This document shows positions 59,623 through 64,000 of a DNA stretch of 64,000 nt, piece after piece. The stretch covers positions 15,083-79,082 of the forward strand of contig CAKUNF010000008.1 in the NCBI GenBank assembly GCA_934668375.1, read 5' to 3'. The notes beneath the pieces are model-generated. The model saw nothing but the letters and a program-made list of their open reading frames with translations. It searched no databases and was not told where the DNA came from. The stretch comes from an uncultured Parolsenella sp. GTDB lineage: Bacteria; Actinomycetota; Coriobacteriia; Coriobacteriales; Atopobiaceae. Position 1 is the first letter of the stretch; each line of letters begins with the position of its first letter. The position numbers and the translations under genes are program-made.

Positions 59623-60161
59623 TAGAGGTTGATGGCGTGAGGCTGCGCACCGAGCGGGAGTGGGAGAGGGTCCATCGCCACGTGCTCAGACGTGAGCTTG
59701 CGAGGGGCGTCACTCGCGAGTGGGCGTCCCCGGCTGGCAGGTCGCGGGCGACTTGGTACCGCGAGGACCAGACCCGCCCGTGGACGGACAGGGAGGTCTC
59801 GAGGGCCAGGAGGGAGCGCGCGGCCGCGCGCCTAGAGGCGAAGCTCGACGACGCCCGCAGACAGGCATCGCGCGAGCAGAGGCGGCGCGACCTGGGGGAG
59901 GCGCAGGGCCGTCCCGGAGGGGCCGTCGACGACTGGTGCACGGCGTTCCAGTGGGTCGACATGGGCTTCGTGCCCTTGGCCTCAGCCCGCTGGTGCCTTG
60001 GTGACGGGAGCGAGCGAGGGCGCTCCGAGACTTACTACTATTGCCCTCCGTGGGATGTCCGGTGGCTGCCAGGGCGGGCGGCCGAGCTTCTCGCGAGTGG
60101 GCCGCGAGAGTTTGACAGGCTTCCTGACGGAAGGCCGTACGATGGCCATCCCTGGTGGTAG
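59619..60161 (+). CDS. Island protein of unknown function
   Basis: This 180-residue protein has an Arg-rich, helical first half (REVSRARRERAAARLEAKLDDARRQ) and a Trp/Tyr-rich second half (WCTAFQWVDMGFVPLASARW, YYYCPPWDVRWLPG). It has no signal peptide and no recognised motif. GTG at 59619 overlaps the preceding stop, so it is translationally coupled. The position after the replication gene is typical of small accessory genes of integrative elements. About 270 bases without a supported gene follow it. Confidence 0.6.
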   Translation: MIEVDGVRLRTEREWERVHRHVLRRELARGVTREWASPAGRSRATWYREDQTRPWTDREVSRARRERAAARLEAKLDDARRQASREQRRRDLGEAQGRPGGAVDDWCTAFQWVDMGFVPLASARWCLGDGSERGRSETYYYCPPWDVRWLPGRAAELLASGPREFDRLPDGRPYDGHPWW

Positions 60162-60432
60162 GAGCCGCCGACGACGCACGTCATGTGCCTAGCCTTCGTC
60201 CCCGCCCCCTTGGCCGGAGGCCGAGTTCGGGTTCGTGGTCCCGCATACGGACCTCCGTCTCTCGACCAATTCTCGTTTCGTTGGCGGATGGCATGATTTC
60301 AGGCCGTTCCGTCCCGCAAATCGTTGCGTGTCTCGATGCCGGGGTTTTCGACGGCCGCGCGTAGCGCAGCGGTCCCGCCCAAGACCCGGAGCGAGCGCGG
60401 GTGTCGGAAACCCGGCATGGCATCCCGCGACG

Positions 60433-60852
60433 CTAGAACAGCCCCGCGTTGCGCCCGTATGCGAGGCACGCGCGTGCGCACTCGGCCCGCGTCTCCCAGC
60501 ACTCGTCCATCTCGGCGACGGCGCTCGCCGGGACGCGGACGGTCACGGCCACGGTGTCCTCCGGCCGCGAGCTGCCGTGCGCGCCGACCGTGCAGCTGGT
60601 CATGAGGACGTAGCGCTGTATCGCCTCCGCCATCCTCCTCGCGAGCGGCCCGCCCTCCTCCACGTTGGCGACGAGCGCCTCGGCGGGCATCGCGTACAGC
60701 ACGTCGGCGGGCAGCCCGACGCCGTCGCACGCGTCGGTCCCGTCGCCGTCGCGACCCGTCTTTCGAAGCGCGGCCCGGCACGACTCCGCGACGATCGGCG
60801 CTTCGCTGTCGTCGAGCGGCATGCCCAGGAACGTGCTCCACCCACTCCTCAT
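60433..60852 (-). CDS. Putative ribbon-helix-helix protein
   Basis: This 139-residue protein ends with VAVTVRVPASAVAEMDECWETRAECARACLAYG, which has the strand-helix-helix spacing of CopG/ParD DNA-binding proteins. The preceding ~90 residues are unrecognised. ATG at 60852 has GGAGGG seven bases upstream. It might be an autoregulatory antitoxin-like or plasmid copy/partition regulator; no toxin partner is evident beside it. Confidence 0.58.
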   Translation of the reverse strand: MRSGWSTFLGMPLDDSEAPIVAESCRAALRKTGRDGDGTDACDGVGLPADVLYAMPAEALVANVEEGGPLARRMAEAIQRYVLMTSCTVGAHGSSRPEDTVAVTVRVPASAVAEMDECWETRAECARACLAYGRNAGLF

Positions 60853-61644
60853 CCGTCGTCCCTCCGCATGTTGATTCCCAGCTAGCATCTAGCTTCATCT
60901 TACGACACTCGTGTCATGGAATCGAGGTCGCATCTACCTGGAAATCACTAGGTCGATGCTAGCTTCTTGTATTCAACCTGTATTCACGTTATTTTCTGGC
61001 TAGAGCAGCAAGTAGCGTGCTTTTGAATACAAGCTACACTTGTCTCCAAAAGCACTCGGCCTGCGGCCGCACTTGCCCCGCCGTGGCATCGGCGGGGGAC
61101 GTCGCACGGAACGCGCCCGCGGGCAGGGCCCGCGCGCACCTCCCGTGCCGACCGCGACGCTCCCGACGCCTCCGGACGCACGCTGCCCGCGCACATCCTC
61201 CGGCGTCTCCGCGACGCGCGAGGAGGGGGCTCCTCGACCTCCAGGGTATGCGTCGTGTGTGCACTTTCGTGGCCGCCCGACACTCAAAGCGCAAGCGATG
61301 GCGCATTGAGTGCACGCTTGCGATGGATGCTCCGCACATGTTGAGCATCGTTCCAATGCGCGTGCCGAGTGGCGAGAGGCGTGCAACCCGATGTGTAGCT
61401 GTGTCGTCAATGGCGCGTCGCATTGACGACGTAACAGACGTATGCGGGCATCCCGCGTCGGTTAGCTTGGTTTGGTGAGGCCCCTGACCTTCCCGGGTGA
61501 CTGCGACTACGGTGTTTGATTCATTCCGTCTCGCTGTGAGGTGCGATGGAAATCACCATGGATCGCCACCCGTTCCTAAGGCATGCGGCGATATAACGGA
61601 TATGATAGTCTCATAGACATCCGAATAGAGGGGAACTTGCAAAA
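60853..61644. other. ~790-base gap rich in inverted repeats, no supported gene
   Basis: Open frames exist on both strands but have no start-site support or recognisable product. The left part is AT-rich, with TTGTATTC (60967) inverted against GAATACAA (61025) and repeated GCTAGC motifs. The right part has CACTCAA/TTGAGTG (61281/61306) and a perfect 10-bp stem GTCGTCAATG/CATTGACGAC (61403-61430). It may hold a non-coding RNA, a transfer origin or regulatory sites. Confidence 0.4.
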
Positions 61645-62196
61645 ATGGCTCTCATCCAATGCCCCGAGTGCGGGGGGAAGGTCTCGGACAAAGCAGACGT
61701 GTGCATCCACTGTGGCTACCCGCTGAAGGCAGTCTCTGACGATCGAGCGCAGGGGGAGGCGTCGGAGTCTCCTGCGGAGCCGTCCTCCTACGATGTCTGG
61801 CTTGTCTCCACTACTGACAAGAGCAGGATTCCGGCAATTAGGGTGGTCCGTGAGGCCACGGGCGCAGACCTGAGGACTGCAAAGGATGCCGTCGAGGGTG
61901 CTCCTGTGCTTGTGCTCGACGGTGTGTCCGCTGAGGCTTCCGAGGAGCTTAGGGGGAAGTTCGAATCGGTGGGAGCCAAGGCAGAGATCGTCCCGGCTGG
62001 GTCCCGAGCATCGGGTTCGTCCGTTGCTAGGTTGGTCGCGTCGGAGCAGGAGGGCCCGGTGCGCTGTCCCAAGTGCGGCTCGACCTCCGTTGTGACCGGT
62101 GCCCGTGGGTTTTCGATCTGGACTGGCTTTCTAGGTTCAGGAAAGACGGTCAACCGCTGCTCGAAGTGCGGATATAAGTGGGAGCCGCGTCTCTAA
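61645..62196 (+). CDS. Zinc ribbon - L7/L12 C-terminal-like - zinc ribbon protein
   Basis: This 183-residue protein has an unusual layout. An N-terminal zinc ribbon ([20 protein letters not shown]) is followed by a ~70-residue domain closely patterned on the ribosomal L7/L12 C-terminal domain ([20 protein letters not shown], then [10 protein letters not shown] and [12 protein letters not shown]), and then by a second zinc ribbon ([10 protein letters not shown] ... [11 protein letters not shown]). L7/L12 CTD-like modules bind translational GTPases in ribosomes, but stand-alone versions have unknown roles. ATG at 61645 follows AGGGG. It is monocistronic within the island. Confidence 0.8.
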   Translation: MALIQCPECGGKVSDKADVCIHCGYPLKAVSDDRAQGEASESPAEPSSYDVWLVSTTDKSRIPAIRVVREATGADLRTAKDAVEGAPVLVLDGVSAEASEELRGKFESVGAKAEIVPAGSRASGSSVARLVASEQEGPVRCPKCGSTSVVTGARGFSIWTGFLGSGKTVNRCSKCGYKWEPRL

Positions 62197-62538
62197 CGCT
62201 GGTCGAGCGGCAACACCTCTCCTCTATCCGCTTGGGCTAGGCGATTCTCCCTAGTGCATCTGTGGCTTTGGTAGCGGATGCGAGCGTTGTCGTTTGCGAT
62301 ACCCCGGAAGCAATGAAACCTTGCGAGTGTTGATTCCTTCTCTGGCAAGATTCCGAAGTGCGGTACGAGGCTGGTTTCCCCTTGTCCTTGGCTTCGCGCG
62401 GTCTCAGCTCGCGCCAAACACGACACCCGGATTGTATTCGGCATGCCCGTTGAACGGGAAGTTGGCTGTAGCTTGTCTCTCCGCGTTGTCCGCTGTGCGT
62501 CGATGGCTCCCGATGGGATACTTGACGAGGACTGGGGT
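62197..62538. other. ~340-base gap before the convergent integrase, nothing recognised
   Basis: Neither strand has a supported gene, promoter or strong hairpin. It separates the zinc-ribbon gene and the convergent integrase gene. Confidence 0.5.
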
Positions 62539-63756
62539 CTACAGGATCTCGTCGAGCCTCTCCATGCCTGCTCGTTTACTGTCCTCGAGGCTGTCTGCAT
62601 AGACGCGCAGTGTCATTGCCGGGTCGGCGTGACCGAGCAGCACGGAGACGGTCTTGATGTCCACCCCAGATGAGACTGCAATGGTGGCGAACGTGTGGCG
62701 AAGGTCATGGAAGGTCGGAGGGCGTCCCTGCGTGCCGACAAGGCGCAGTACGCGCGCGAGTTGGTGCCAATCCTGGCTGAGTCCCTGTGGGCTTTTCCAG
62801 GTTGCCTCGATGGCTGATCCGACTACGAATAAGCTATCGGTCCAACCCGCGCCAAGTTCTGCCGCCTCCTCCTTCATAGCCTGCCTGCGCCTCAGAAGAG
62901 CCTTGCAGAGTCTAGGGCCGAACGGGATGGCCCTCATTGACGTTGCCGTTTTTGGCGCGGAGAGCTCGAAGTGGCCTTGAGTGCGGGTAAGGGCATGGTT
63001 TACGTGAATGATGCCCCGTTCGAAATCGATATCCTGCCACCTCAGCGCGCATACCTCTCCGAGCCTCATGCCAGTCATGAGGGCTATGGTGGCGCCTGTG
63101 GCGAGGGGCGTGGGCCCAAATCCCCCAAGGGCGTTCCTCAGCCGCTCAATCTCTGACGTTGGCAAGGCGTTGATGGGCTTGCTACGTCGTTTCGGTGCCT
63201 CGACGAGGTCCATGGGGTTGGTTGCGATATCTCCGGCCCTAAGTGCACGCGTGAATACCTGCTTGAGGAATACGTGCGTGTGTGAGAGCGTGGCGGACGC
63301 CATCCCGTCCTCTGACAGCTCCTGTTCCCAGGCGGAGATGTCGCTGTGGCTGACCTTGCACATTTGCATGTTGCCAAGTTCGGTCCCAAGGAGGTGTCCA
63401 AGATGCGTGCGATAGCCTCGTGTTGTGACGTCACGAACGCTGCCTGATCGCTCCTTTGCCTCGATGAAGTCGCGAACGTACTCGGCTACCGAGAGTTCTG
63501 ATGACGGTGCCGTCTCCTTGGCCAGGTCTTGCTCGATTAGCTCTCTGCGCCAGTCTCGGAGAACCGTCTCAGCTAGTGACCTCCCGCGATTGTCCCTTGT
63601 GACCTTTCCCGTGTTTGGGTCAAGCTTATCTTCATAACAGCGCACGCCCGTGCTCTTGTAGAGGCGCCTCTGCTTGCCGTCTTCCTGCCATGTGACAACG
63701 GCTCGCCAAGTGTTTCCATGCTTGTGCACAAAACCAGTACTGTAATTCCGTGGCAT
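62539..63756 (-). CDS. int: Tyrosine site-specific integrase
   Basis: This 405-residue phage-type integrase catalyses integration and, with the excisionase-like protein, excision at tRNA-fMet. It has an N-terminal AP2-like arm-binding domain (NYSTGFVHKHGNTWRAVVTW), a SAM-like core-binding domain (about 100-195) and the catalytic domain with Arg231 (TGMRLGEV), His350-x-x-Arg353 (HDLRHTF), His376 (LLGHAD) and nucleophile Tyr386 (VYADSL). ATG at 63756 follows AAGGAG; upstream in-frame codons lack support. It reads away from attR, 168 bases inside it, with arm repeats between. Confidence 0.95.
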   Translation of the reverse strand: MPRNYSTGFVHKHGNTWRAVVTWQEDGKQRRLYKSTGVRCYEDKLDPNTGKVTRDNRGRSLAETVLRDWRRELIEQDLAKETAPSSELSVAEYVRDFIEAKERSGSVRDVTTRGYRTHLGHLLGTELGNMQMCKVSHSDISAWEQELSEDGMASATLSHTHVFLKQVFTRALRAGDIATNPMDLVEAPKRRSKPINALPTSEIERLRNALGGFGPTPLATGATIALMTGMRLGEVCALRWQDIDFERGIIHVNHALTRTQGHFELSAPKTATSMRAIPFGPRLCKALLRRRQAMKEEAAELGAGWTDSLFVVGSAIEATWKSPQGLSQDWHQLARVLRLVGTQGRPPTFHDLRHTFATIAVSSGVDIKTVSVLLGHADPAMTLRVYADSLEDSKRAGMERLDEIL

Positions 63757-63765
63757 TTGGACTCC

Positions 63766-63798
63766 TTGGAACTGGCTTGGAACTAAATTGGAACTACG
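63766..63798 (+). repeat. Right arm-type integrase repeats
   Basis: Three TTGGAACT units at 11-12-base spacing end ACTACG and match the left block at 49846-49878 at most positions. They overlap the integrase ribosome-binding/promoter region, so integrase binding here could repress its own gene. Confidence 0.75.
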
Positions 63799-63923
63799 AC
63801 TATGTTCCAGCCGCAGAGTGAGAGTCCGAGTTTTCCCTTCCTTTCTCGATTTTTCCTGTTGGGAGGGGGTTCGGAGTACGCGCAGCAACTCATGGTATGC
63901 TGCCGTTCGCCGAGTTGTTTCCC

Positions 63924-63987
<64 letters not shown>

Positions 63988-64000
63988 ACAAATGCTTCCG

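Noticed and set aside
61000..61480. Open frames on both strands in the island gap as genes
   Set aside because: No ribosome-binding sites, strongly biased Arg/Ala/Pro composition typical of GC-rich shadow frames and no recognisable domains.
62193..62600. A 135-codon minus-strand frame as a gene
   Set aside because: It overlaps the end of the integrase gene, has no ribosome-binding site and no recognisable product.

Overview
The window is high-GC, densely coded DNA, mostly without introns of non-coding sequence longer than a few hundred bases. The gene set (MurT/GatD lipid II amidation, an orphan OmpR-type regulator resembling actinobacterial GlnR, an exosortase-G locus, GSI-type glutamine synthetase, FtsX-type ABC transporters) suggests an Actinomycetota anaerobe, most likely Coriobacteriia (Olsenella/Atopobiaceae-like). 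That assignment is inference; no ribosomal RNA is present to test it.

Left part (1-22.6 kb): the end of murT and gatD; a five-gene exosortase-G (XrtG) locus with its presumed C-terminally tagged substrate, the exosortase, a glycosyltransferase, a 6-pyruvoyl-tetrahydropterin-synthase-like membrane protein and a large polytopic protein; a GGDEF/PAS/EAL protein; an M20 amidohydrolase; aspS; a frameshifted LPQTG surface-protein gene; a polysaccharide flippase; an FtsX-type ABC exporter; and gpmA.

Middle part (22.7-30.3 kb) looks like a nitrogen/amino-acid module: a glutamine-synthetase-like protein that lacks three metal-ligand residues and sits behind a perfect GlnR-type box, a polar amino-acid ABC transporter whose permease carries an extra extracytoplasmic domain, and a GlnR-like orphan regulator with its own candidate box. 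An HtrA protease follows.

The next part (30.3-49.7 kb) is housekeeping and accessory chromosome: ligA, a tyrosine phosphatase, a LOTUS/DUF3825-like protein, pepT, a HAD phosphatase, a PTH2-like protein, a fused MacB-type transporter, an endonuclease/phosphatase, a thioesterase, GNAT, a HelD-like helicase, a SixA-like phosphatase and an NdpA-like nucleoid protein. Three copies of a ~192-bp element with terminal inverted repeats, two copies of a 65-bp palindrome and one 136-bp terminal-inverted-repeat element lie in the intergenic gaps.

The right end (49,756-63,974) is a ~14.2-kb integrative island inserted into the 3' half of an initiator tRNA gene. It has a 51-bp perfect direct repeat at both ends, a tyrosine integrase beside attR, arm-type repeats at both ends, an excisionase-like gene and a replication-initiator-like gene carrying intragenic iterons. 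Its cargo is a defence-like operon: a 415-aa zinc-ribbon protein, a type ISP restriction-modification enzyme (broken by one nonsense codon and one homopolymer frameshift) and an unrecognised 597-aa protein.
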